From Viridibacillus arenosi (lineage in GTDB: Bacteria; Bacillota; Bacilli; Bacillales_A; Planococcaceae), in contig NZ_MSPW01000012.1 in NCBI RefSeq assembly GCF_001955655.1, forward strand, positions 62,001 to 126,000: a DNA stretch of 64,000 bases, read 5' to 3'. Shown here one piece after another: positions 1 to 9,070 of the stretch. The stretch's first letter is position 1. Every line of letters begins with the position of its first letter. The position numbers and the translations under genes are program-made. The notes beneath the pieces were generated by a model. It saw only the letters and a program-made list of their open reading frames with translations. It ran no database searches and was not told the DNA's origin.

Positions 1-342
1 AGCAATTCTTAATGTTTCTCCATCAAATCCTAAAGCAAATAATTTCACCAACACGTCAGAAAAAAGAAGACCAATTACTATGACCGCAGTTGTAACTATC
101 AATACAATGTTGATGAGGTTATTTGTAAAGTATGTCGCAGATCGCTGCCCTTCACTATGTTCGATTCGTTTAAACATAGGAATATATGCAGTGGATATCC
201 CTGAAATAATAAGACTAAATAATACAGATGTAATCGTAATGGAAATAATATATGCATCACTCGTTGAAGTAGCACCATAAAAGTAGGATAGTGTGATATC
301 CCGTAGAAATCCGGTAACTTTTGATAGAATTGTAATGACCAT
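1..342 (-). CDS. MurJ/Wzx-type lipid-linked oligosaccharide flippase, N-terminal part (runs off the left edge)
   Basis: Only the first 114 codons are inside the window. The reverse-strand translation reads MVITILSKVTGFLRD and then YFYGATSTSDAY, the typical opening of MurJ/MviN and related flippases, followed by alternating hydrophobic segments. Such proteins move undecaprenyl-linked sugars across the membrane. It lies downstream of the polymerase and glycosyltransferase, so it probably exports the unit made by this capsule locus. The start is uncertain: the frame is open further upstream without another ATG, and the usual family start would fall on an ATA about seven codons earlier. Confidence 0.8.
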   Translation of the reverse strand, partial: MVITILSKVTGFLRDITLSYFYGATSTSDAYIISITITSVLFSLIISGISTAYIPMFKRIEHSEGQRSATYFTNNLINIVLIVTTAVIVIGLLFSDVLVKLFALGFDGETLRIA

Positions 343-424
343 CAAAAGAACAGCTGTTTTTTTTATAGTTTCTATGATTTGTCCTTCTTTTCTTTTTATT
401 TATGTTGCCATGCTATATTTATTA

Positions 425-1813
425 TTATCCATACTCGTTCATCATCAAATCGTGCTCCAGTGAATCAAATTCCTGAAGGTTTTTTATAGCGAAAAGTAGT
501 AACAGGAAAAAACTTTCGTTAGACATTGCATTTAGAGACAAATAACTGATCCCCATACAAATAATAGGTAGCCAACTAATAAAATCGTTTTTCACATTAA
601 ATCTGCTAACATTGCTAAATTTCAAAAATGTTGCTATAAACAAGATAAAAACTAAAAATCCTACTAATCCCCATACTACAAGAAGTTCTAAAATGATATT
701 ATGCGCTTGAAGTTGAATACCTGATCTGAGGTGATAATCTTGAATTCCCATTCCGAAAATCATGTCTTTTGTATCCGACATTAATAATTCAATATATTGT
801 TCAGCTAGTACATTTCTATTACTAGTAAGAGCAGATGGATCATCAATAAAATCTGTAAATCTTGAAAGTAGTAAATTTAAGATGGATGTAAATTCCGAAA
901 TAAAGAAAATAGAAAACAAAACAAGAAAACCAATTACCGACATAATAAAAAACAATATCTTTTTATTTTTTTTCAATCTAAAAATAATCTTAATAAGTAG
1001 TAACACTAATAACAGTGAAATAACTAATAAAAACATTCTCGATAAGCTGAGTACACCGAACGCAACTAAAAAGACAAATAACAATGGATAAAGGAATTTA
1101 AAAAACTTATTTGTCTCACGTTTTACGAGATATAAAAGTAGAAACAACGAAATCATTACATACATTGAAAAATAATTTGGATCTCCAGCTCCTCCTTTAA
1201 ATCTAATAGTCGCATTATTCGACATCAGAGTTCCGTAATTCTCAAAAAAATCTAACGTCCCATAGAATATAGAAATCAATACACCCGCGATAGAATATAT
1301 AATTACAACTTTATGATTATATGACTTCAGAGAATAAAAGAAATATAAAGAAACATATAAAATTGCAAAACTCCAACTAAATAGCAAAATAATCGATTTG
1401 ATATCATAATAAAAAATATGACTCCATTCATAGGCAATAAACAATCCAATAATAAAAAGATAACTCTTATTAATGGGCTTCTTAAAATTTGAAATCAATA
1501 CTTTAAAAAGAGCAATACCAATTAAGACATTTATTATTGGCACAGATAAACCTGGAATTGGGATAAACATTACCGCTAAGTTTGGTACTAACGAGATTAA
1601 TACTGCAAATGCATGGTCTGGTGATATGAATAATATACGGAAAGCCAAATAAATACCTAAGCAATAAACCAGTAAATTAATATTTAATAACTTATCACTT
1701 AGAATACAAAATCCGATGATATATAAGTCTAAATACCCTAAACTTCGACGGAAGAATGGACCAGTTTTTTTAAAGGTATGGGTAGCATTTTCTTTTTGAT
1801 GTTCAAAGGACAC
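425..1813 (-). CDS. O-antigen ligase/polymerase-like (Wzy_C) membrane protein
   Basis: About 462 residues, very hydrophobic, with ten or more predicted membrane segments and a long extracytoplasmic loop in the second half containing RFKGGAGDPNYFSMY and a later GMGIQDYHLRSGIQLQAHN. This is the pattern of Wzy_C polymerases and ligases, which join polysaccharide repeat units outside the membrane. The frame is open back to 1885 inside the upstream glycosyltransferase. A GTG at 1813 gives an 11-base overlap with that gene and is a more plausible start than the ATG at 1885. The role as capsule polymerase is inferred from context. Confidence 0.72.
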   Translation of the reverse strand: MSFEHQKENATHTFKKTGPFFRRSLGYLDLYIIGFCILSDKLLNINLLVYCLGIYLAFRILFISPDHAFAVLISLVPNLAVMFIPIPGLSVPIINVLIGIALFKVLISNFKKPINKSYLFIIGLFIAYEWSHIFYYDIKSIILLFSWSFAILYVSLYFFYSLKSYNHKVVIIYSIAGVLISIFYGTLDFFENYGTLMSNNATIRFKGGAGDPNYFSMYVMISLFLLLYLVKRETNKFFKFLYPLLFVFLVAFGVLSLSRMFLLVISLLLVLLLIKIIFRLKKNKKILFFIMSVIGFLVLFSIFFISEFTSILNLLLSRFTDFIDDPSALTSNRNVLAEQYIELLMSDTKDMIFGMGIQDYHLRSGIQLQAHNIILELLVVWGLVGFLVFILFIATFLKFSNVSRFNVKNDFISWLPIICMGISYLSLNAMSNESFFLLLLFAIKNLQEFDSLEHDLMMNEYG

Positions 1814-2840
1814 TACTATACACCTGCTGCAACTGATTCTTATAGTCTGCCATATTAAACATTTCTTCCGCTTTTTTAGAAGCACTTAAAGACATCTCTT
1901 CATATTCTTTCTCTGATAGTAAAAGTTTCAATATCGCAGTAATAAATTCTTGATCTTCATTGCAAATAACTCCACAATTACTATTAACAATGCTCTCTAT
2001 TCCTTCAAGGTTAGGAACTACTATAGGCTTGCCCATAGACAACGCTTCAATCGCGACCATTGGTAATCCTTCAGATTTAGATGTCATTACTAGAATTTTA
2101 GAGTTTTGTAATACAGGATATGGATTATTCATAAATCCTATTAGATCAATATTCTTCTCTAAATCTAATTTTTTTATTAAATCTCTACATTGTCCTTCTA
2201 GCCTTCCTTCCCCCATAATAACTACAGAAACGATTGGGAACTCTTTAACTAATTCTGAGATAATATTAATAAATCGAATTGGATCCTTCACATCTTCCAA
2301 TCTTCCTACAAATGCTACGTCATAACTTTTCTCAGTAGGTAGAGAAGCTTTTTCTGCTATCCAATTTACATCTACAATATTTTTTATGACAATTGATTTT
2401 TCATTATATATTCGAGACAAAAATGTAGATTCTTTAATTGCAGGTGTAACTACTATTATTTTTTTGATTTTTATACATGCTAAGAAAAATAGAATTGATA
2501 ATTTATTTACGCTTTTCAACCATTCTGGAAATTGATGAATATGTGATACTACAGGCGTATTAAAGGTTGCTACTAAACTTAAAAGCGTCGCAGTGAAATC
2601 ATGTGCATGGATTATATCAGGCTTCCATTTTTTCATTACTTTTCTTATTTGCATAATTGATAACTTATTCATAGGTAAATAAGTTATCCCTCTACTATCC
2701 AGTATTTTTTCAATACTCCCCATTGGTGAAGAGTAAACAGATTCGGAGAATTCAGATAAATTATTAATAATACAGATGGCTACATTTTCAGCACCAGCAA
2801 GTCCATCAGAGCTTAGAATATGTAAAACTCTTCGTTTCAT
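1803..2840 (-). CDS. Glycosyltransferase family 4 (GT-B fold)
   Basis: 345 residues. The N-terminus HILSSDGLAGAENVA is the acceptor-side glycine loop of GT4 enzymes. AFVGRLEDVKDP and SEGLPMVAIEALSMGKPIV in the second half form the nucleotide-sugar side, with the E-x7-E type pair. It would transfer a sugar from a nucleotide donor to the lipid-linked repeat unit at the cytoplasmic face. Two adjacent ATGs exist; the second (2840) is better spaced from AAGGAG. The donor sugar cannot be read from the sequence. Confidence 0.85.
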   Translation of the reverse strand: MKRRVLHILSSDGLAGAENVAICIINNLSEFSESVYSSPMGSIEKILDSRGITYLPMNKLSIMQIRKVMKKWKPDIIHAHDFTATLLSLVATFNTPVVSHIHQFPEWLKSVNKLSILFFLACIKIKKIIVVTPAIKESTFLSRIYNEKSIVIKNIVDVNWIAEKASLPTEKSYDVAFVGRLEDVKDPIRFINIISELVKEFPIVSVVIMGEGRLEGQCRDLIKKLDLEKNIDLIGFMNNPYPVLQNSKILVMTSKSEGLPMVAIEALSMGKPIVVPNLEGIESIVNSNCGVICNEDQEFITAILKLLLSEKEYEEMSLSASKKAEEMFNMADYKNQLQQVYSSVL

Positions 2841-2898
2841 CATCTTCTCCTTCCATTACTCAATTTGAAAATCCGCACTAAGTTATCTACTCTATTCC

Positions 2899-3582
2899 CT
2901 AATAATACTGGTAATAATAATGATTCTTTTCAAGTTTAAAATTGTTAAGAACTGTTCCAACCATGTTTGCTTTGGATGCTTGAAGAACTTCCTTAGCTTT
3001 TATAGCAAATCTTTTCTCTGTTGTCCCCGAACTGATCACTAGAATCGTACCATCACACTTTTCAGATAAAATTTGTGCGTCTGCTACGGAAAGAACTGGT
3101 GGGGCATCGAAGATTACAATGTCATATTTATCTTTCGCCTCTCTAATAAAACCGTCCATCGAATTAGATCCAAGGAGTTCAGCAGGATTCGAGGGAATTG
3201 GTCCGCAAGTGATTATATCTAACCCCTTAATGCCAGATTCTTTAACCACATCTTGAATCTTCCATTGAATCATTAGCAAGTTGGTAAATCCCGGAGAGAG
3301 TAGCTTATTAAACGTATGATGTATAGTAGGTTTTCTCAAATCTGCATCTACAAGAAGTACCTTCTTACCCTCTTGTGCAAATGCAATAGCAGTATTTGCT
3401 GCGATTGTTGACTTACCCTCGCCTTTTGCAGCTGAAGTGAAAAGCAATGTATTTAGTTGCTTGTCCTTCATGGAAAATTTGATATTCTCTCGGATCATTC
3501 TAAATTGCTCTGAAACGATTGATCTTGGGTCAGTACTAGTTACAAGTTTTCTTCGAAGTTCCTTCCGCTTCTTTTTAAACAT
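2899..3582 (-). CDS. ywqD: CpsD/CapB-family bacterial tyrosine kinase (BY-kinase)
   Basis: 227 residues from the ATG at 3582. The frame runs open to 3657, but that part overlaps the upstream gene. Walker A (SAAKGEGKST, about 50-59), Walker A' (LLVDADLRKP, 76-85) and Walker B (IVIFDAPP, 155-162) define a BY-kinase. The C-terminus ends in the tyrosine cluster HYYYQYY, the autophosphorylation site that sets chain length and export in capsule systems. Its start codon overlaps the stop of the Wzz-like activator by 8 bases, so the two are translationally coupled. The kinase needs that membrane activator, as in B. subtilis PtkA/TkmA. Confidence 0.93.
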   Translation of the reverse strand: MFKKKRKELRRKLVTSTDPRSIVSEQFRMIRENIKFSMKDKQLNTLLFTSAAKGEGKSTIAANTAIAFAQEGKKVLLVDADLRKPTIHHTFNKLLSPGFTNLLMIQWKIQDVVKESGIKGLDIITCGPIPSNPAELLGSNSMDGFIREAKDKYDIVIFDAPPVLSVADAQILSEKCDGTILVISSGTTEKRFAIKAKEVLQASKANMVGTVLNNFKLEKNHYYYQYY

Positions 3583-4306
3583 CCAACTCCCCTCTTTTCT
3601 TGTTATTTTTTTTTGATTTTTTGAATTTCTTTTGGGAAATTGGGCTAATGAGACCAAGTATCTGTAACTCTAATAATTCACTAACATCCTGCTCTGTTTT
3701 GATAGTTTTATCTAAGTATTCAATAAGAAATGCTATTCCTACTCCAATCATTAATCCAATAAGAGCTGCAATAGCCATATTAAGAATTGGGTTAGGTCGA
3801 ATCGGTTTAACATTTTTTTCATCAACTGCAGGTGAGAGTATTTTAACGTTATCTACATTCATAAGTGTAGGGATGTCTTTCTGAAATACTTCTGCAGTCA
3901 TATTTGCTATTTCGACTGCTTTTTGCAAATCAGGATCTTGAACACTGATATTAATAACTTGCGAGTCTTGCTCACTACTAACGTTAATATTGTTATTGAG
4001 TACCTCTAACCTTGTATTCAGGTTAAGATTATCAACTACTTTTGAAAGAATAACAGGACTTTTTATAATGACACTATAAGTATTAATTAATTGAAGGTTC
4101 GTCTGGACGTCCTGTGCGATAAATTGCTTATTCTCAATCTCCTTTTGACTAATCAGAATTTGTGTAGACGCTTCGTACACCGGTGTTAACAAGAAGTAAC
4201 TAACTCCCCCTGCAATCGAAATTGCTAATACGAATGTAGTGATAATGAGTAAAAGTCTTTTCTTTAAAGTTTTGAATATATCGTGCAGACTAATCGTTTC
4301 TTCCAT
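3575..4306 (-). CDS. ywqC: Wzz/CapA-type chain-length modulator and BY-kinase activator
   Basis: 243 residues with one membrane segment near residues 18-38 and a second near 172-194, flanking an extracytoplasmic Wzz domain; the Pro-rich PIRPNPILN precedes the second segment. The cytoplasmic tail, rich in Lys and Asn, should contact and activate the BY-kinase encoded just downstream, whose ATG overlaps this stop. It probably sets polysaccharide chain length. AAGGAGGGAACAACTCTT in front of the ATG is a strong ribosome binding site. Confidence 0.9.
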   Translation of the reverse strand: MEETISLHDIFKTLKKRLLLIITTFVLAISIAGGVSYFLLTPVYEASTQILISQKEIENKQFIAQDVQTNLQLINTYSVIIKSPVILSKVVDNLNLNTRLEVLNNNINVSSEQDSQVINISVQDPDLQKAVEIANMTAEVFQKDIPTLMNVDNVKILSPAVDEKNVKPIRPNPILNMAIAALIGLMIGVGIAFLIEYLDKTIKTEQDVSELLELQILGLISPISQKKFKKSKKNNKKRGELDV

Positions 4307-4357
4307 AAGAGTTGTTCCCTCCTTTTTTACCTTTCTTTTTGAAAGTTATTCAGTACA

Positions 4358-5113
4358 TTAATCTCGACCTTTTTTGAAACTGATTGGACGTTTAGGTTGA
4401 AAACTAGTGCCATTTATAACGTGCTTTGCATTTTCACTATAATAAGAAACAAGTCCCTCGGAGAATTTTTCTCTTACGTATTGATATGCAGCTTTCAATA
4501 AAAATGGTCGCTTTATATGATGATGTGAATCTGAAGATATAAAATGGACTATATTATGTTTAACCAAATACTTAATGTATCTTTTTATAGCTCTACCATT
4601 TACCCCGATCAAACTTGAAGCTGTTACTTGTACGAGAGATCCTTTATTCACTATGTCATATAGCTTCTGCTTGTCTTTTCTAAATACCATATTCCTTTCA
4701 GGATGAACTATTATGGGAATATAACCTTTTAACTGTATTTGGAAAAGGATATCAAAAGTATAGGTAGGAATATGGTTTATCGGTAGTTCTATTAATATAT
4801 ATTTGCCACTATTAGCTAGTGTTAATAGATCCTTATTTAAATCAGATATCAAGCTATTGTATATATGCGTTTCTTGACCTGGTAGAATTTCCAATGGAAT
4901 GGATCTTTCATAAAGTTCCTTATTAAAATTGAACACAGCCTCTTCAACTACAGAGGATGCGTTCATGTATTTACCGTCATGATGATGAGGGGTGGCAATT
5001 ATGTGTGTTATCCCATTTTCTACTGCATCTGTGGCAAGTAACAAGGCCTCTTCTATTGACTTAGGGCCATCATCAAGTCCAGGTAAAATATGATTATGAA
5101 TATCTACAAGCAA
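4358..5113 (-). CDS. ywqE: CpsB/YwqE-type PHP-fold protein-tyrosine phosphatase
   Basis: 251 residues. The N-terminal DIHNHILPGLDDGP is the metal-binding signature of the CpsB/CapC phosphatases; THIIATPHHHDGKYM, the ILPGQE region, the HPERN segment and SSDSHH supply the other metal ligands. It removes phosphate from the BY-kinase tyrosine cluster and so resets the capsule regulator. The start is a TTG at 5113, preceded by GGAGGAGCGGAGCAA. It is the first gene of the minus-strand polysaccharide operon. No clear sigma-A promoter was recognised in the AT-rich sequence upstream. Confidence 0.92.
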   Translation of the reverse strand: MLVDIHNHILPGLDDGPKSIEEALLLATDAVENGITHIIATPHHHDGKYMNASSVVEEAVFNFNKELYERSIPLEILPGQETHIYNSLISDLNKDLLTLANSGKYILIELPINHIPTYTFDILFQIQLKGYIPIIVHPERNMVFRKDKQKLYDIVNKGSLVQVTASSLIGVNGRAIKRYIKYLVKHNIVHFISSDSHHHIKRPFLLKAAYQYVREKFSEGLVSYYSENAKHVINGTSFQPKRPISFKKGRD

Positions 5114-5370
5114 TTGCTCCGCTCCTCCAATATGATTGTGTTGACTAAACTAATGTCGTTAATAGTTTATTTAATGAAACCAACAGTAAAACCTATTTTT
5201 TATTGAATCATTCATCAAAATATAGTTCTTGTAATTACTATTTTTCATCTAAAATCTAATAAAACGCCTAATTCCTTGAATATTAATATATATGAGCTTG
5301 CTAAGAGTTTATTCGACTTTTAGAGTAAAAAGAACAAAACAAATTTAACTTTTGAAAAGTAAATGAATAG

Positions 5371-5405
5371 AAAAAAGCCGCCCTATGGATTTACATAGGA
5401 CAGCT
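5371..5405 (-). terminator. Rho-independent terminator, minus strand
   Basis: CCTATG (5382-5387) pairs with CATAGG (5394-5399), extended by AGC/GCT at the base, and is followed on the minus strand by six T residues. It lies just 3' of a short remnant reading frame (5429-5530), so it may be the leftover terminator of a mostly deleted gene. It also insulates the polysaccharide operon from genes to the right. Confidence 0.65.
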
Positions 5406-5428
5406 CTTAAAATTATTTTATTTAACTT

Positions 5429-5530
5429 TCATAATACGAAAATAGCATATCCTATTACAATGGGGATCCATAATGTCAGTACATAATTAACGAAAAGACG
5501 TTTCCCCCTATTATAAATACAGTTTTTATT
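5429..5530 (-). pseudogene. C-terminal remnant of a membrane protein
   Basis: The minus strand reads about 34 codons ending in KRLFVNYVLTLWIPIVIGYA, then IFVL and a stop: a basic stretch followed by one clean membrane helix. There is no ATG, GTG or TTG start and an in-frame stop lies just upstream. The frame is followed 3' by an intact hairpin terminator. I read this as the tail of a deleted transporter or membrane gene. The family is not recognisable, and a short functional peptide with an unusual start is the alternative. Confidence 0.4.
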
Positions 5531-5540
5531 AGAGATTAAT

Positions 5541-5832
5541 TAGTTGCCATTTGGCGTTTACTAGAGTGAGAATATACATTTAATAAAATCCAAGTAGATT
5601 AAATCACTTGGATGCACTTTAGAATAAGCATATTTCCTTTGAACCCTCTATAATAAAGTGATTATTTAGATAATTAAAATTAGAAATAAGTAAATACTAA
5701 GTAGACGAATTTATTTCACTTCTCTTTAAAAGAATTATCACCACACATTCTACTAGATAACATAAATAACGTAACTAGAGATGTTAAAATATACCATAAA
5801 TAGAGTTAAATATAAATATAAATTAAATGATA
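5541..5832. other. AT-rich intergenic stretch without recognisable genes
   Basis: Between the remnant frame and the small membrane protein I see only AT-rich sequence with short chance frames. No tRNA, riboswitch or convincing promoter was recognised. Confidence 0.5.
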
Positions 5833-6135
5833 CTAATTTTGACTTTGGGCAACTGCTGCTCCAATGATGTAGGATACCATGTGACCTACAAATATTGCTG
5901 TAATTAAGAAAAAGGACAGTAATGAATCAAAGACAATAAGCGCTAATAGCCATACAATGACAATAATCCCTGTTGACGCAAACCATGAATATGAACGACC
6001 TAGATGATGGATACGATTAAACCGCTCATCAACAATTTTCTTCTTTCTCAAGTACATATGGGGTCCTACGAATGATAATAATACAGTTGCCACTATAAAA
6101 GTAATCATTCCAATCCCAATCCACATTCTTTCCAT
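5833..6135 (-). CDS. Small three-helix membrane protein (DUF2178-like), partner of an XRE regulator
   Basis: 100 residues with three hydrophobic segments (about 4-24, 50-70 and 74-95) and a basic loop (YLRKKKIVDERFNR) after the first. It starts three bases after the stop of a 65-residue XRE-type regulator, so the two form one unit. Small membrane proteins paired with short XRE repressors are common in Firmicutes and are thought to sense membrane conditions. No specific function can be assigned, and the family name is from resemblance only. Confidence 0.7.
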   Translation of the reverse strand: MERMWIGIGMITFIVATVLLSFVGPHMYLRKKKIVDERFNRIHHLGRSYSWFASTGIIVIVWLLALIVFDSLLSFFLITAIFVGHMVSYIIGAAVAQSQN

Positions 6136-6137
6136 TC

Positions 6138-6335
6138 TTATTCCTCCTCATAAATAAAAACATCTTCAATTGAACAGTTGAATAGTCGAGAGATCTTAAA
6201 GGCTAAAGTAATTGAAGGATTGTATCGTTCCTTCTCCAAAGAAATAATTGTCTGTCTAGATACCTCTAATTTTTCCGCAAGATCATCTTGCGTGTAATGA
6301 TGTTTTACCCGAAATGCTTTAATGTTATTTTTCAT
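6138..6335 (-). CDS. Short XRE/Cro-type transcriptional regulator
   Basis: 65 residues made almost entirely of one HTH_3 domain: RVKHHYTQDDLAEKLEVSRQ, then TIISLEKERYNPSITLAFKI. This is the single-domain type that usually represses its own two-gene operon. It is translated first, followed three bases later by a three-helix membrane protein. A run of TTTACA- and TAAATG-like sequence lies upstream of the start, but no operator could be defined. Confidence 0.88.
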   Translation of the reverse strand: MKNNIKAFRVKHHYTQDDLAEKLEVSRQTIISLEKERYNPSITLAFKISRLFNCSIEDVFIYEEE

Positions 6336-6596
6336 TTTATCTCCATCTTCTTAGTAAAGTTACCTTTACATTTATATTAATTTACAATTTATTGAAAGTC
6401 AAGTTCACTTTACATTATACAAGAATTAAAAAGTACCAACAAACAAAGTATTTCCATCTACCTCTCCTATAAAGCTGTTCGGATACAGCAAATTAGCTAA
6501 AAGACTTTGCTCTAATTGTTGATATAAGCAATAAAAAGTCATAAAAATAACCATTCTTACACCTTAGTTATCATCTATTTCTTACATTCAATATTA

Positions 6597-6626
6597 AAAT
6601 GCAGGATATATTTGCATATCCTGCAT
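6597..6626 (-). terminator. Terminator of the sulfur operon
   Basis: ATGCAGGATAT pairs with ATATCCTGCAT (6599-6625) and is followed on the minus strand by TTTTAATATT. It sits 13 bases beyond the stop of the TauE/SafE gene. Confidence 0.75.
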
Positions 6627-6638
6627 CTACAACTTCTT

Positions 6639-7418
6639 CTACATTAATATGTCCACCCAGATTTTTATAGCAGTTGCACCAATGAGCACTGCTAGAATCA
6701 TCTGTAATAATTTTGTATTCATTGATTTACCGACCTTGGCTCCAATTGGCGCTGCAATCAAACTTGCCGTTACCAGCACTAACACTGGCCCCCATTCTAC
6801 TTGTCCAGTTGTAATTTTCCCAATTGATCCACCTATGGAAGAAATAAACGTAATTGCTAAACTAGAGGCGATTGTTATACGGGTCGGGATTTTTAAAATG
6901 ACAAGCATGATAGGTACTAAAATGAAACCACCTCCTGCTCCGACAATACCGGAACCTATGCCAACGATAAACGCTAAGCCAGCAGCAAGAGATTTATTAA
7001 ACTGCACTTGATGCACTTGCACATCAGGAATTTGTTTTCGAGGAATAAACATCAAAATTGCTGCAAGTAATGCAAACATTCCGTACACAACGTTAATACT
7101 TTCCGCAGATAGCTCTTTCGACACTAAGCTACCAAGTAAGCTACCTGCTAATACTGCTATGCCCATTATAAAGATCAATGATTTATTTAAATACCCGCCT
7201 TTACGATACGCCCATACACCAGCAATAGATGTCACCAGTATTTCAACTGCACTAATACCCGCAACTTCGTGTGAAGTAAAACTTGTTAAACTAAGTAATG
7301 CTGGAATATATAACAGCATCGGAAATTTAATAATAGCGCCACCAATACCAAGCATTCCAGAAATAAATGAACCTACAAAACCAATGAGAAATAAGACAAT
7401 TACTAATGAAAAACTCAT
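6639..7418 (-). CDS. yrkJ: TauE/SafE-family sulfite/organosulfur permease
   Basis: 259 residues with about eight membrane segments. The two TauE repeats are visible as GFVGSFISGMLGIGGAIIKF at residues 13-32 and GIGSGIVGAGGGFILVP near 152-170. Family members export sulfite, thiosulfate or sulfoacetate. As last gene of a persulfide-handling operon (DsrE, TusA-rhodanese, MBL) it probably expels the sulfite or thiosulfate produced. The operon resembles yrkE-yrkJ of B. subtilis and cst of Staphylococcus aureus. AAGGAG precedes the ATG. Confidence 0.9.
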   Translation of the reverse strand: MSFSLVIVLFLIGFVGSFISGMLGIGGAIIKFPMLLYIPALLSLTSFTSHEVAGISAVEILVTSIAGVWAYRKGGYLNKSLIFIMGIAVLAGSLLGSLVSKELSAESINVVYGMFALLAAILMFIPRKQIPDVQVHQVQFNKSLAAGLAFIVGIGSGIVGAGGGFILVPIMLVILKIPTRITIASSLAITFISSIGGSIGKITTGQVEWGPVLVLVTASLIAAPIGAKVGKSMNTKLLQMILAVLIGATAIKIWVDILM

Positions 7419-7484
7419 TTTTTCTCCTTCTTCCTATCTAAAAAAGCGAGCATCGATTGCTCGAGTACTCGCCCATTTATTCTT

Positions 7485-7712
7485 TTATGCTTTTTCTATG
7501 AAGAAGCTTAATACACCTGCATCTTCTTTCTGTTCTACAATATTGTGACCTCCAGATTTTGCCCAAGCTGTAAAATCATTCAATGCGCCTTTATCCGTTA
7601 CCAATACTTCTAGTACTTCGCCAGAAGCAATAGTATCGATTGCTTTTTTAGTTTTTACTATTGGCATTGGACAGGCTAACCCTTTTACGTCTAAAGTTTT
7701 TATGATATTCAT
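7485..7712 (-). CDS. yrkI: TusA-family sulfur carrier protein
   Basis: 75 residues, one TusA domain. LACPMPIVKTKKA holds the conserved sulfur-accepting Cys14 in the CPxP motif. The protein carries sulfur as a cysteine persulfide and passes it between rhodanese and DsrE partners. It lies between the rhodanese-MBL gene and the TauE permease in the same operon and is a full-length single-domain paralogue of the TusA half of the fusion at 9485-10036. AAAGGAG precedes the ATG. Confidence 0.92.
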   Translation of the reverse strand: MNIIKTLDVKGLACPMPIVKTKKAIDTIASGEVLEVLVTDKGALNDFTAWAKSGGHNIVEQKEDAGVLSFFIEKA

Positions 7713-7846
7713 CTTTGTTTCTCCTTTTCAATTCGTTTTATTATTTTTGTTGGAAAAGATCTTTACCTTTCCTTATTAAAATTGCATGTAAGTAATATGC
7801 AAACATATACATGACATTTCTATCTTCTATTTCTAAGTTCAAAAAA

Positions 7847-8974
7847 TCATCTTACAGCACAACGGTTTGGTCCAATTTCCATCTCCGTTTGTGCCTCATT
7901 ATCTGGTGTGATTTTACCCATGTTCACTCGTCGAATTTCTTGGTATGCGTTTGGCTGTGGTGGTAAATTCTCGGTTACAAGCGTACGAAATTCATCTTCT
8001 TCTTCGATATTCAAACCGTGGTTTTCTACAAATAAATCACCTAAGCGTTTAGCGACTGTACCATCTTCATTTAATTCATCAATGTTCATAAAGTGCGAAG
8101 GATGAACGATTAGGTCCTCTGCTAAATCACGGTAACGTCTATAAAGCGTTTCACGTAAGTCACCTACCCAGTCCTCTGCAAGGCCAGCTAGGTCAGGACG
8201 GCCAATTGAATCGATAAATAAAATATCACCAGTAAATAAATATTGACCGTCGACTACTAAAGAAGTTGATCCAATTGTATGACCTGGTGAATATAGCGCA
8301 CCAACATCAATTTTTGAGCTACCTAGTTTTACTGTTAAACCGTCTGCAAGTTCTGTATACTCGAAAACAACTTCTGTAGCATCCGCTTTTGGTAAGTAAT
8401 ACTTAGCGCCAGTCGCAGTTGCTATGGTACGACCACCTGAAATATGATCAGCATGTAAATGTGTATCAAAAACATGTTTTATTTCAACACCTTTTTCATG
8501 AGCAAAGTTTGTAAATACTTCTGTAAAACGTACCGCATCAATTAAAGCTGCTTCTCCATCAGTAACCACCATGTATGAAAGACATCCTTTACCCAGACGA
8601 ACAAATTGGTATATTTCACCGCAGTTCGGAAGTTCACCTACTTTAATTGGCTCTAAGTACATACTCCAAGATTTCATACCTCCTACAAGATAACAAACGT
8701 CAAGTCCTTCGTCTGAAAGCATTTCAGCGATCATAATTGATGAACCTTCTTTTGCACAAACGATTAATACATCTTTATCCGTTGGAATTTTTGGAAGGAT
8801 TTCTTCCACACCATCAAGTAGCTCGAAATAAGGTATATTTAAGTACTCAAATTTCTGACCTTCAATTTTCCAATCTTCAAATGCATCTGAATTTCGTACA
8901 TCTAAAATGAATAATTCCTTCTTTTCGATAACCTTACGTGCAACGTCTGCTGCAGTACATGTATTTACTGTCAT
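7847..8974 (-). CDS. yrkH: Rhodanese-metallo-beta-lactamase persulfide enzyme (YrkH-like)
   Basis: 375 residues from the ATG at 8974; a TTG two codons earlier is possible. An N-terminal rhodanese domain (about 5-110) has the active-site loop CAKEGSS with Cys73. An MBL domain follows with THLHADH (171-177), the later SPGHTIGS and GDILFID, and a C-terminal HPSH: the metal ligands of ETHE1-like persulfide dioxygenases. It should take persulfide sulfur and oxidise it to sulfite, or release it, in the cytosol. A CstR-like palindrome overlaps its ribosome binding region (8982-8997). Domain order is rhodanese then MBL, unlike CstB (MBL first). Confidence 0.88.
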   Translation of the reverse strand: MTVNTCTAADVARKVIEKKELFILDVRNSDAFEDWKIEGQKFEYLNIPYFELLDGVEEILPKIPTDKDVLIVCAKEGSSIMIAEMLSDEGLDVCYLVGGMKSWSMYLEPIKVGELPNCGEIYQFVRLGKGCLSYMVVTDGEAALIDAVRFTEVFTNFAHEKGVEIKHVFDTHLHADHISGGRTIATATGAKYYLPKADATEVVFEYTELADGLTVKLGSSKIDVGALYSPGHTIGSTSLVVDGQYLFTGDILFIDSIGRPDLAGLAEDWVGDLRETLYRRYRDLAEDLIVHPSHFMNIDELNEDGTVAKRLGDLFVENHGLNIEEEDEFRTLVTENLPPQPNAYQEIRRVNMGKITPDNEAQTEMEIGPNRCAVR

Positions 8975-8981
8975 ATCCAAC

Positions 8982-8997
8982 TTACCCCCACAGGTAT
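8982..8997. promoter_or_regulatory. CstR-like operator in front of yrkH
   Basis: TTACCCCCACAGGTAT has the TACC-N6-GGTA pattern shared with three other sites in this operon. On the minus strand it overlaps the G-rich ribosome binding site of the rhodanese-MBL gene, so a bound repressor could block an internal promoter there. Confidence 0.55.
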
Positions 8998-9070
8998 TAT
9001 TTTTCCGATTTTTTATGCAGTAGAAAGTGCTCCTACTGCACGGATTACAAGTAGTATTTAATACATTAAT

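Noticed and set aside
7159-7548. A 129-codon plus-strand frame
   Set aside because: Antisense to the TauE and TusA genes and without a ribosome site.
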